Below are positions 17,517 through 26,058 of a DNA stretch of 46,911 nt, piece after piece. This DNA is from CAYPJE01 sp964410945. GTDB lineage: Bacteria > Fidelibacterota > Marinisomatia > Marinisomatales > TCS56. How positions within the stretch are numbered: the first letter of the stretch is position 1; every line of letters begins with the position of its first letter. The position numbers and the translations under genes are program-made. Where the stretch lies: contig CAYPJE010000024.1 of the NCBI GenBank assembly GCA_964410945.1, positions 1-46,911 on the forward strand, read 5' to 3'. The notes beneath the pieces are model-generated. The model ran no database searches and had not been told where the DNA came from. It was given only the letters and a program-made list of their open reading frames with translations.

Positions 17517-18734
17517 ATGACAGATTCAGCAATGCTCTATATTCTCGATCCTGGATTTCAGAATACGAAAGGACATCACTATGAATACAATAAAGCCCTA
17601 TTCCATGCCGCTGGGAAACTGGCGCATGAAATTTCCATTATCGCTAATTCCCGATTGGACACTGCTCTACTGGATTACCCGGCTGAGAACTATTTTGATT
17701 CATCTTACTATACGAGTCCAATCAAAGATATTGGCTCGTTTATAACCTACCTGCTGGTCGGTCTGAGATCCAACTACCGGTTTTACCGGGAACTTCACAG
17801 GCGTTTCAAGAATCTGAATCTCAGTGAATCCAGGTTCTATCTTCCGACCATCGATCACAATCTCTTTGTGGGATTATTGTGGTGGTGCTTCCGCCGTCCC
17901 AAATCCGATCGTCCCGACAAGATAGTAACCCTCTGGATGTACTCCTACGAACGCTATGGCGGGAGATCATTGGTCGGTTACGCCAGCTTGATTCCGAGTT
18001 TGATATTTCGGTTGCTTGACCTGTTTTTCCCGGCTCGTGATATATTTCAGGTTGCCACTGAAACGACAGGCCTGCGGGATTCATTTCAGCAATATACCAG
18101 TCATCCGGTGATTACTGTACCGATTCCTCACCAGCGAAATACAGATTTACCGGCTGTGTCAAACGATTCCGATCTGATAAGGATTAGTTATCTGGGACCC
18201 GCCCGCCGCGAAAAGGGATTTCTGCTTCTGGCCCCGGCCTTGAAAAAACTAACCGAAATATCAATCGATGAAAAATGGCGATTCCTGATTCAGGCGGCTC
18301 CTGCAAAGCATGAACGTAATAGCGTTGAGTTGATAGATACCATTAAGAATCTATGTGAAACTAATTATCCTTTTTTAGATCTGGTCGACCGGGAATTATC
18401 AACGGAAGACTATAATCGGAGCTTAGCGGAAAGTGATATTATTGTATTGCCCTATCTGAGACGGGAATACATCAATCGCGGTTCCGGAATTTTTATGGAG
18501 GCGATTTCCGCCGATAAATATGTAGTAGTACCGGCCGATACGTGGATGGCTGAACAAATTGTATCGGGGGTGAATGGAGTGACCTTTGAATCGGGAAATA
18601 CCGAATCCCTGGCCGCAGCGATTTCTCTAGCTATAAAAAAATGTCGCAGTACGGCCGTTGAACGGACAAAGGTTAATGAAGAATTCAAGCAATTTCACCA
18701 GGCTGAAAACTTAGTGCGAATACTGGCGGCGTAG
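17517..18734 (+). CDS. GT4-like glycosyltransferase
   Basis: A 405-residue GT-B type protein. The N-terminal half starts LYILDPGFQNTKGHHYEYN, a glycine-rich acceptor-side segment, and the C-terminal half shows IRISYLGPARREKGFLLLAP, SLAESDIIVLPYLRREY and SGIFMEAISADKYVVVP, the usual Rossmann donor domain with a conserved Glu. The 40-base gap upstream has no clear ribosome-binding site; ATG 17532 is an alternative. The TAG stop shares one base with the GTG start of the next gene. It should act in the cytoplasm; donor and acceptor are unknown. Confidence 0.75.
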   Translation: MTDSAMLYILDPGFQNTKGHHYEYNKALFHAAGKLAHEISIIANSRLDTALLDYPAENYFDSSYYTSPIKDIGSFITYLLVGLRSNYRFYRELHRRFKNLNLSESRFYLPTIDHNLFVGLLWWCFRRPKSDRPDKIVTLWMYSYERYGGRSLVGYASLIPSLIFRLLDLFFPARDIFQVATETTGLRDSFQQYTSHPVITVPIPHQRNTDLPAVSNDSDLIRISYLGPARREKGFLLLAPALKKLTEISIDEKWRFLIQAAPAKHERNSVELIDTIKNLCETNYPFLDLVDRELSTEDYNRSLAESDIIVLPYLRREYINRGSGIFMEAISADKYVVVPADTWMAEQIVSGVNGVTFESGNTESLAAAISLAIKKCRSTAVERTKVNEEFKQFHQAENLVRILAA

Positions 18735-21631
18735 TGGTTTATTCAATTCTGGTTATTATATTATTGTTCAGTCTGCTGGTAAAGTTGCCGTTTATTAATA
18801 TACCTCTGGACCGGGATTACGGTATTTATGGATATCACGGTCTGTTCTTTGTTCGCGGACAAAAGATTCCTTATAAAGATACGCTTGAAAGTCATACTCC
18901 GGGCCGATGGTTATTGTATGCCCTGCTACTGAAATATTTTCCGGTATCGCGATCAATTTTCCGAATAGTAAGTTTGGTATTTCTGACTGGTACGAATATT
19001 CTGGTATTTTACCTCGCACAAGAATTTGGTGGTTCAATAACAGGACTGCTGTCAGCAGCATCCTTCGCAATCCTTTCATCGCTGCCGGTATTTGTATGGA
19101 CCCAGTCCAATGATGAACTGGAGCAGATATTTTTCACGACAGGTGCAATTGTTCTGGTATGTCTTTTTCCCTCAGCCCAGTGGTGGTTGTATCCGGTAGT
19201 AGGGATTGTAACCTATGGTGCCCTGTTGTTTAAACAGTCAGCCTATGTCAATACTGTACCGGTGATTGCCTTGGCGCTGCTGGTCGAGGGTGTGGCAGTG
19301 TGGGAATTCCTGTTATGTGCTGCCGGTTTTGTACTGGCGTTATTATGCACCTTACGATATCTGAAAGCGATTGGAGTGCACAAAGGTTTTCACAAAATGA
19401 TTTTTGTGTTGAATCTGCACTCCCTAAAGAATGTATTGCGCTGGTTGAATTATCATCAGAAACCAAAGCAGCAAGCTGCAAAAAGGCCACAATTACCAAA
19501 TCAAACGGAACAAGCCGCGGCTTCCTCTCAATCAGCTCATTCAGAACCGATTAGCTGGAATCAGAAATTAGTCCTGCGATTAGTTAAACAAATCCTGTTT
19601 TTCGGAATATTTGCATTGGCGGCGGCGGGAACAGTGACATTGGCTCCAGTGGACAATGCACATATTTGGCTGCTTTTGTTCTGGTTTTTCATGGCTGCCT
19701 TTACGGTATACTTAAACAAGCATTTGATGTCCTATCATTTCCTGCCATTGTTGGCACCACTCTCAATTTTAGCCGGGCTGGGTCTGGTCACTGGTTATAG
19801 ATGGCTGACCGAGTGGCAGAGCACCGAAATTGCCTGGTGTGTGATTGGAATTGTAACTGTGCTGTCGATGGTGGTGGTAAGCGGTGAGGTCAAGCGTTGG
19901 ATCACATCCGAGAAGAGTGGTCGCGGACGTATTTTTACCAATGATGAGTTCGAACAGGTTTTTTATCGTGCCGGTGAAAGTGTCGGTAAATATCTGGCAC
20001 CCCAATTGAAAATGGATGATCGCATCTATGTCTGGGGTGCTGAATATGAAATCTATTTATGGGCCGGACGTCCTTCACCTGCATATAGATTGTTTTGTCC
20101 TCGTGAAGCACTGTCTACCGGGAATGCGGCAGAGCAGGAGGAAGATCTCGTAAATCAATTGCAGGCTGATTTGCCCCGGTACATTGTTATTACTTCCCTG
20201 ACCGATGGGTTTAATACTTTCCGTCAATTAGTGGCAGATAATTATGAACTGGAGCGAAAAATGTACGGTGAGATTGAAATTCACCGGCGAATTGATCACC
20301 CAACTGAACCATTAACATCAATTATCATTCTGACCTGGAATGCTATTGATTATACGCGTAAATGTGTTGAATCGATTCAGGCTAACACAACCCTGCCGCA
20401 TGAATTGATTTTTGTAGATAACAATTCCTCTGATGACACACTTGATTATTTGCAGGAACTGGTAGATGTCAATGATAATTATAGCCTGATTTCCAATTCT
20501 GAAAATTGTGGATTTGCCGCTGGTAACAACCAGGGTATGAAGATTGCCAGGGGAGATTACATATTTTTGCTTAATAATGATGTTTTAGTGGCTGAAGGCT
20601 GGCTGGAACGAATGCTGGCCTGTGCTGAATCCGATGAAGCAATTGGTTTGGTTGGACCCCTGACCAACAGAATTTCCGGTTTGCAGATGATTGCTGATGT
20701 CCCCTATTCAGATCCTGCTGAGGCAGAAGAATATGCTCGAAGAATCGCCCAGGCCCAGGACCGAAAATATACGCCCCGCCGCCGTATCGCTGGATTTGCC
20801 ATGCTGATAAAAAGGACTCTATATGATAAAATAGGCGGACTGGACGAGGATTTCGGCAGCGGTAATTTTGAGGATGATGACTATTGTCTACGTGCCACTG
20901 AAGCGGGATTTAAAATCATGGTGGCTGAGGATGCATTTATTCATCACTTCGGTAGTGCAACATTTGAGTATAACAGAGTCGATTATGATGCTGCCATGGA
21001 TGGTAATCGACAATTATTCTCAGCTAAGTGGCCGGAGGTTGATCTGAATCATCTGATGGAACGTGATCAGAGTCTGTGCGAGCTGAACGATGAACTGGCG
21101 AATCAGGCTCAGACAGCTTTGGAACAGGCTGATTCGGCTATTGCAATTGAGTGTTATCAAAAAATACTGGCTACCAATCCGGTTGATATCCGCGCCATCT
21201 ATGGAATAGGATTGGCAGAGCAGCTGTCCGGTGACCAGACCAGTGCCAGTGGACATTTCCAGCGCGTACTCATGCTGGTTCCCGAATTTGCATCAGCCTA
21301 TCAGAATCTTGGCCAGACCCGGTGGAATGCCGGGGATATAGACGGGGCCATAGCCAGTTTATTAAAAGGATTGGAGCTGGAACCTTGGAACGGGAGCTTC
21401 AAACTGCAGCTGGCTGAGATTTACCAGGCGACCGGGAAATCCGGGCTGAGTTTGCACTGGCTTAAACAGATCCTGAAAGATGACCAGAATAATGTGAATG
21501 CTTTGGATCTGATGGGACGGATATATTTAGCCCAGAACCGTACGGATAATGCCAGTCTGCTTTTCAGGAAAATATTACAGATCGATCCAGATAATGAAAA
21601 TGCCCGAAACGCACTGATGGGTATCAATTAG
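18734..21631 (+). CDS. GT-C (PMT/ArnT-like) - GT2 - TPR three-part glycosyltransferase
   Basis: A 965-residue protein starting at GTG 18734, overlapping the previous TAG. Residues 1-390 form about ten membrane segments, with the first periplasmic loop PLDRDYGIYGYHG and PYKDTLESHTPG, which matches the acidic catalytic loop of lipid-linked-sugar-dependent GT-C enzymes. A soluble stretch follows. Residues about 524-780 are a GT2 domain: TSIIILTWNAIDYTRKCVES, LIFVDNNSSDDT, LLNNDV and FEDDDYCLRA. Residues about 790-965 are TPR repeats. A GT-C domain needs polyprenyl-phosphate sugars, which the product of the gene at 1091 could make. Having cytoplasmic and outward-facing transferases in one chain is unusual. 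The next gene starts inside the stop. Confidence 0.85.
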   Translation: MVYSILVIILLFSLLVKLPFINIPLDRDYGIYGYHGLFFVRGQKIPYKDTLESHTPGRWLLYALLLKYFPVSRSIFRIVSLVFLTGTNILVFYLAQEFGGSITGLLSAASFAILSSLPVFVWTQSNDELEQIFFTTGAIVLVCLFPSAQWWLYPVVGIVTYGALLFKQSAYVNTVPVIALALLVEGVAVWEFLLCAAGFVLALLCTLRYLKAIGVHKGFHKMIFVLNLHSLKNVLRWLNYHQKPKQQAAKRPQLPNQTEQAAASSQSAHSEPISWNQKLVLRLVKQILFFGIFALAAAGTVTLAPVDNAHIWLLLFWFFMAAFTVYLNKHLMSYHFLPLLAPLSILAGLGLVTGYRWLTEWQSTEIAWCVIGIVTVLSMVVVSGEVKRWITSEKSGRGRIFTNDEFEQVFYRAGESVGKYLAPQLKMDDRIYVWGAEYEIYLWAGRPSPAYRLFCPREALSTGNAAEQEEDLVNQLQADLPRYIVITSLTDGFNTFRQLVADNYELERKMYGEIEIHRRIDHPTEPLTSIIILTWNAIDYTRKCVESIQANTTLPHELIFVDNNSSDDTLDYLQELVDVNDNYSLISNSENCGFAAGNNQGMKIARGDYIFLLNNDVLVAEGWLERMLACAESDEAIGLVGPLTNRISGLQMIADVPYSDPAEAEEYARRIAQAQDRKYTPRRRIAGFAMLIKRTLYDKIGGLDEDFGSGNFEDDDYCLRATEAGFKIMVAEDAFIHHFGSATFEYNRVDYDAAMDGNRQLFSAKWPEVDLNHLMERDQSLCELNDELANQAQTALEQADSAIAIECYQKILATNPVDIRAIYGIGLAEQLSGDQTSASGHFQRVLMLVPEFASAYQNLGQTRWNAGDIDGAIASLLKGLELEPWNGSFKLQLAEIYQATGKSGLSLHWLKQILKDDQNNVNALDLMGRIYLAQNRTDNASLLFRKILQIDPDNENARNALMGIN

Positions 21632-21633
21632 TG

Positions 21634-22494
21634 ATGGCTGTGGAACGGGAAACAATTGAATGTTGCCGTGCCGGGGCAATTGGCGATACGCTGATGACTA
21701 CACCGGCAATTCGTGCGCTGCGCCAGAAATACCCCCAGGCTCATATCAGATATGTAACCCAGACTCCGGACTTGCTGATCGGGAACCCTGATATTGATGA
21801 ATTGTCAATGGTACGAAAGGAGCATGACCAGGAAATCCTTTTTGAGTATCCCATGGCAGCCGGTTACCCGGATAAGCCGCTTGAGAATCATTTAGCCTTC
21901 AGCTTTGCCGATTGTGCCGGATTGGAGATCGATTCACCGGCTGGTTTTCTTAATTTTACTGAACATGAGATGTCATTTGTTAAAAGTATAATGGATAAAT
22001 TCCAGGTACCTGTGGCAACGATCCATGTGAAAGCCGGCTGGTCGCCCTATAAAGAATGGCCGATCGAGAACTGGCAGAAAATAGTAAATCATTTTTTTGG
22101 GCGGATTGCTTTTTTACAGATTGGGACTTCCGGTGAACCAGCTCTGGATAAATCCATAGTGTTCAATGGTTTGCTTTCAGTCCGGCTGGCCGCTGCTTGC
22201 GTAAGCATGACTGACCTATTTGTAGGGATTGACAGTTATCCCAATCATGTGGCCGGTGCGTGTGGTAAACCGGCGGTTGTTCTTTTTGGCAGTACCAGTC
22301 CCGCCGGATCGGGATATGATTCTGCCGTGAATATTTGGACCGGTGAAGATTGTTCTCCCTGTTACCGGGAATATAATTCGATTGCCATCCATAAAAAGCA
22401 GACATGCCCTGCAGCGATGAAATGTCAAAAAAACATTTCTGTGTCAACGGTTATTGCTGCAATTGAAAAACAATTATTGGGAATTCATAAATAA
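21634..22494 (+). CDS. GT9 (heptosyltransferase-like) glycosyltransferase
   Basis: About 286 residues from ATG 21634; GTG 21631, which overlaps the previous stop, is the alternative start. The GT9 fold is shown by GAIGDTLMTTPAIRALRQKYP near the N-terminus, IHVKAGWSPYKEWPIENW and the donor-site segment VGIDSYPNHVAGACGKPAVVLFG, which is the family's D/G-PxH region with Tyr-Pro-Asn-His in place of the usual Gly-x-x-His. ADP-heptose is the classic donor. The protein is shorter than typical LPS heptosyltransferases (about 320-350). A Cys-rich C-terminus (CSPCYRE, CPAAMKC) is common in this family. Confidence 0.84.
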   Translation: MAVERETIECCRAGAIGDTLMTTPAIRALRQKYPQAHIRYVTQTPDLLIGNPDIDELSMVRKEHDQEILFEYPMAAGYPDKPLENHLAFSFADCAGLEIDSPAGFLNFTEHEMSFVKSIMDKFQVPVATIHVKAGWSPYKEWPIENWQKIVNHFFGRIAFLQIGTSGEPALDKSIVFNGLLSVRLAAACVSMTDLFVGIDSYPNHVAGACGKPAVVLFGSTSPAGSGYDSAVNIWTGEDCSPCYREYNSIAIHKKQTCPAAMKCQKNISVSTVIAAIEKQLLGIHK

Positions 22495-22512
22495 TATCTG
22501 TTGGAGTTGAAA

Positions 22513-23496
22513 ATGGGCTTTATTGAAGAACACGCGGTAAAAAACTTTAATAGCGGAGATGTGATTTTCAAAGAGGATGATCCAGGGAAGTCGATGTTTA
22601 TTATCCAAAGCGGAATTGTGGATATTCTGGTTAAATCAGGGAATAAGCATGTGGTCGTTGCCACTTTGACCGAAGGTGCGATTTTCGGTGAAATGGCGCT
22701 GATTGATGGACGGCCGCGGTCGGCAACTGTAAGAGCTAAAACCAATGTCCATTGTTATGAAATCAGCCAAATGCTGTTTCAGAAGCGACTGGCAGAACTA
22801 CCCGGTTGGATGCAGTCTTTCTATCATATTTTAGTCGACCGCTTGCGAGATTCCACCAAAAAAATCGGGTCAGCCGTGACGGAAGATACACCGCGACAGA
22901 TCATTGTTATGCTCAATATTCTGAACCAGGAACATTCCGGCAATGGGAAAGGTGATAATACTTTGCTCTGGAAAGATACTGTTCAGAACATATCCACGGT
23001 ATTGAACATCCCTACCGAACCAATTGAAAAAGTACTGAATAAATTAACTATCACTCCCATGGCCCGCAGTGAGGTGAATTATGAAGGCCGGAAATTTGTT
23101 ATCGATGATTTGACACAATTTGAAAATTTTGCCGTTTTCTGTAAGAATAAATCATTATCAAAACTTGGCAATGAAGTTGATGATGGCGGTTCGGATTTTA
23201 CCGGCCGCGAACAGGATTTACTGGATTTCATAACAAAACTGGTTAAGGAACAGGCTGGTGCTGCCGACCTGGAGGAATACCATTTCAAAAATCGCTTGAA
23301 GACTGATAAAGGTATGTTATTTGATGAAATCCGGCCGGAATTTGACCGGTTGGTAAGAAAAGGTATTATTGTCCCACGACGGGATGAAGACGGACATAAG
23401 TTCTATGACACCAATCTTGATGTGATCAGGAAACTGGAAGAGAACGCAAAGACGGTCGAAACTTTCGAAGCCCTGGAAGAAAAATTAATAGTCTAA
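22513..23496 (+). CDS. Cyclic nucleotide-binding domain protein
   Basis: A 327-residue protein from ATG 22513, preceded by GGAG six bases upstream; the in-frame TTG at 22501 is less likely. Residues about 10-110 are a Crp-type cyclic-nucleotide-binding domain with the phosphate cassette FGEMALIDGRPRSATVRA. The rest is not a recognisable Crp DNA-binding domain. It includes a middle region (about 120-210) and a C-terminal part (about 225-327) that look helical and could hold winged-helix units, since RLVRKGIIVPRRDEDG resembles a wing. Lying mid-operon in tight spacing, it may tune glycan synthesis in response to a cyclic nucleotide. The ligand and output are unknown. Confidence 0.82.
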   Translation: MGFIEEHAVKNFNSGDVIFKEDDPGKSMFIIQSGIVDILVKSGNKHVVVATLTEGAIFGEMALIDGRPRSATVRAKTNVHCYEISQMLFQKRLAELPGWMQSFYHILVDRLRDSTKKIGSAVTEDTPRQIIVMLNILNQEHSGNGKGDNTLLWKDTVQNISTVLNIPTEPIEKVLNKLTITPMARSEVNYEGRKFVIDDLTQFENFAVFCKNKSLSKLGNEVDDGGSDFTGREQDLLDFITKLVKEQAGAADLEEYHFKNRLKTDKGMLFDEIRPEFDRLVRKGIIVPRRDEDGHKFYDTNLDVIRKLEENAKTVETFEALEEKLIV

Positions 23497-23509
23497 TCAA
23501 AAGCGGTAA

Positions 23510-24661
23510 ATGAATAAGACGGAAAAACCAGCTTTATCGGTAGTTATATTCGCCCGGAATAGTGTCGCTGGTCTGCCAAATTGCATTAATTCGATTCAAG
23601 ACCTTTCCGATGATATAATTGTTGTTGACTGGGCTTCCAGGGATGGTACCGGCCGGGTTGCCCGGGAATTTGATTGCCGGGTGTTGGAACTGGAACAGGA
23701 TACCGGTAACGATGTGGCCTGGCATGAGGTAACCAAAAAGATAAGTAATGACTGGGTGTTGAAAATCCAGGCTTTCCAGGAAGTGAAAGTCAATGATTTG
23801 CTGAATTTTAGGAATCAGCTGAATTCAGCGGATAATAACTTTTTACAGATCCCTGAATTTCTTCCGGATAGCCGGTATGATTATTATTACCGTACTGCCG
23901 TTGTCAATAGATCAGGTTGGGATACTTATAATCCTTTCCTGGATGAATTTGTTCTTTCGGGCAGCCTTTTTATAGATGATCTGGAAATCAGGGTGAATCG
24001 AAAAGATGGATACAAGGCCCATGTGCGGAAAATACTTGCGAATGTTGAAACCGGACTGCTTGAAGATGATAACAATATTGAGTTATTAAGCCGGCGTTCA
24101 TATTGCCATAAGCTGTTAAACCAGGAGGACAGATTTAATAATTCGGTAGCGGATGCAATCCGTATAATGACAACCATTGAACCGGAAAAAGTCATCAGGA
24201 ATTATTGTTCTGTTGAATTGTTCGGACATTATGCCAATTCATTGTTGCAGCAGAAATCTATCGCCAGCGAACAGGTCGATTCACTCCTGAATCTGTACCA
24301 AAACCTGATCCCCGATCCCCGACTGACGGTCCCACTGGCCTTATTGCTGCACAAAAAGGGGAAATCGGACCTGGCCTTAACTATTCTGGAAAAAACTTTA
24401 ACAATAATCTGGAGGCCGGTCAGCCAGACAATCACGCATTCGGAAAATTTTCTACAACCGGTAATTTTAATGCTTTCCATTATCCGTGAAACACAGGATG
24501 AAGAACGGATGGTGAATGTATTGCTGAATATTTACTCCCTGATTCAAGAAAATGGTTTCGATCCTCGTGATCTTTTTCAATATCTGAATGATAATGAACC
24601 GGATTTTTTCCAGCTTATTGAAGGAATCCTGATTCGTAAAAAGGATGAGGTAGGTATTTGA
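23510..24661 (+). CDS. Degenerate GT2 protein (probable pseudo-glycosyltransferase)
   Basis: A 383-residue paralogue of the next gene product. The N-terminus keeps the GT2 layout (LSVVIFARNSVAGLPNCINS, DIIVVDWASRDGT), but where the intact neighbour has the metal-binding DAD in WILWLDADER, this protein reads WVLKIQAFQE, with Gln87 and Phe89 in place of the two aspartates. The remainder is helical and TPR-like. Loss of the DxD site predicts no metal-dependent transfer, so a structural or regulatory partner role is plausible. It starts 13 bases after the preceding stop and its TGA overlaps the TTG start of the intact paralogue. Family assignment moderate, inactivity inferred. Confidence 0.7.
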   Translation: MNKTEKPALSVVIFARNSVAGLPNCINSIQDLSDDIIVVDWASRDGTGRVAREFDCRVLELEQDTGNDVAWHEVTKKISNDWVLKIQAFQEVKVNDLLNFRNQLNSADNNFLQIPEFLPDSRYDYYYRTAVVNRSGWDTYNPFLDEFVLSGSLFIDDLEIRVNRKDGYKAHVRKILANVETGLLEDDNNIELLSRRSYCHKLLNQEDRFNNSVADAIRIMTTIEPEKVIRNYCSVELFGHYANSLLQQKSIASEQVDSLLNLYQNLIPDPRLTVPLALLLHKKGKSDLALTILEKTLTIIWRPVSQTITHSENFLQPVILMLSIIRETQDEERMVNVLLNIYSLIQENGFDPRDLFQYLNDNEPDFFQLIEGILIRKKDEVGI

Positions 24662-26034
24662 AAAAACCAGTGTCATTATCACTGTGTATGATAACCAGGG
24701 ATGAGTCACATAACCTGCCTGATTGTTTAGCCAGTGTCAAGGATATTGTGGATCAAATTGTTGTGGTCGATACCGGTTCTACCGATAACACGATTGATAT
24801 TGCCCGTTCATTTAAGGCGGAAGTATTCCATTTTGACTGGATCGATGATTTTTCTAAAGCCAGGAATTATTCCATCCAACAGGCCCGGGGAGACTGGATT
24901 CTCTGGCTTGATGCTGACGAACGGTTGTTGCCCGCGAGTATAAATGTGGTTCGAGGACTGTTAAAAAGGGAAGCAAAACCTGTAATTTATAAAACCCATA
25001 TCAGGAATCGAATGTCTTCGGGGAATTATGAATACTGGTCAACGGCTCACCGCTTGTTTAATAATCGTCGCGGTATAAAATTTTCCGGTTCAATTCATGA
25101 ACAGGTATCACCCAGCGTGGCGGCACTTAAAGGTGAAGAACGTGATTCCGAGATTCAAATCGACCACCTGGGCTACGGTTTGTCGGAATCGGAAATGACA
25201 GCCAAGTTCAGTAGAAACGAGAAATTGCTGGTTAAACTGGTAACGGCCGAACCTGACAATGCCTATGCCCATTACACCCTGGCCCAGAACTATGGATTAC
25301 AGAATGATCCCGGTAAAGCCCTGGGGTGCTATCAGAAAGCACTTGATCTTAATCAGTTGAATCAATCGATGACGGCGGCGATGTTTAATTCAATGGGTGA
25401 TATATTCCGCCAGATGGGGGCAATGGACCAGGTGCGAGAAAGTGCGCAAAAATCACTGGAATTGATCCCAGGTCAGGTAGCCGCACATTTCCTGTTATAT
25501 AAAGTTGCCGAATCGAAGAATGATTACCCGGCGATGGTAAATCGGCTCGAATTGATCAAGACCATTAATCGGGAATATGCCAGTAAGCCGAAACAGCTCT
25601 CAACTGATGTTCAACTGAATGATTCTATCATTTTATCCACTTTGTATCAAACTTTATTCAAGGCAGGGAATCACAACCAGGCACGTGAATACCTGAAAGA
25701 ATTACTGGCGTTACCTGAAGCAAACAATGAAAAACTGGAACAACTGGCGAATATTGCCACTGGTTTTAACGATCTTGAATCGGTGTGTCTCGTTTATGAT
25801 TGTCTGCTAATGATTAATCCTGATAACCAAGGTTATGCCGATAAGCTTGGAATTGTAAATATCAAACTGAAGAATTTTGATTGGGCGATAGAAATTTATG
25901 AATCCCTGGTCGCCCGGGACAAAACCAATAAAGCTCTGGTTAAAAGGCTGGCTGGTTTATATGGAATAGTCGGAAAACAGGCGGAGGCTGTAAAAATTCT
26001 TTCGACTATCGGGTCGCAATTTTCCACAAATTGA
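24658..26034 (+). CDS. GT2 (SunS-like) - TPR glycosyltransferase
   Basis: A 458-residue protein starting at TTG 24658 inside the previous stop (TTGA), with GAGG about eight bases upstream. Residues 4-230 form a GT2 domain of the SunS/WaaE-like group: LSLCMITRDESHNLPDCLAS, VVDTGSTDNTID, FSKARNYSIQQARGDWILWL with DAD at 85-87, then HRLFNNRRGIKFSGSIHEQV. TPR repeats fill about 240-458. Members of this group glycosylate peptides, proteins or lipid A cores, and TPR-bearing versions are common in flagellin glycosylation islands. It pairs with the degenerate copy upstream. The acceptor is not known. Confidence 0.85.
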   Translation: MKKPVSLSLCMITRDESHNLPDCLASVKDIVDQIVVVDTGSTDNTIDIARSFKAEVFHFDWIDDFSKARNYSIQQARGDWILWLDADERLLPASINVVRGLLKREAKPVIYKTHIRNRMSSGNYEYWSTAHRLFNNRRGIKFSGSIHEQVSPSVAALKGEERDSEIQIDHLGYGLSESEMTAKFSRNEKLLVKLVTAEPDNAYAHYTLAQNYGLQNDPGKALGCYQKALDLNQLNQSMTAAMFNSMGDIFRQMGAMDQVRESAQKSLELIPGQVAAHFLLYKVAESKNDYPAMVNRLELIKTINREYASKPKQLSTDVQLNDSIILSTLYQTLFKAGNHNQAREYLKELLALPEANNEKLEQLANIATGFNDLESVCLVYDCLLMINPDNQGYADKLGIVNIKLKNFDWAIEIYESLVARDKTNKALVKRLAGLYGIVGKQAEAVKILSTIGSQFSTN

Positions 26035-26058
26035 ATTTATAGTAAGTTAACTTGAATT

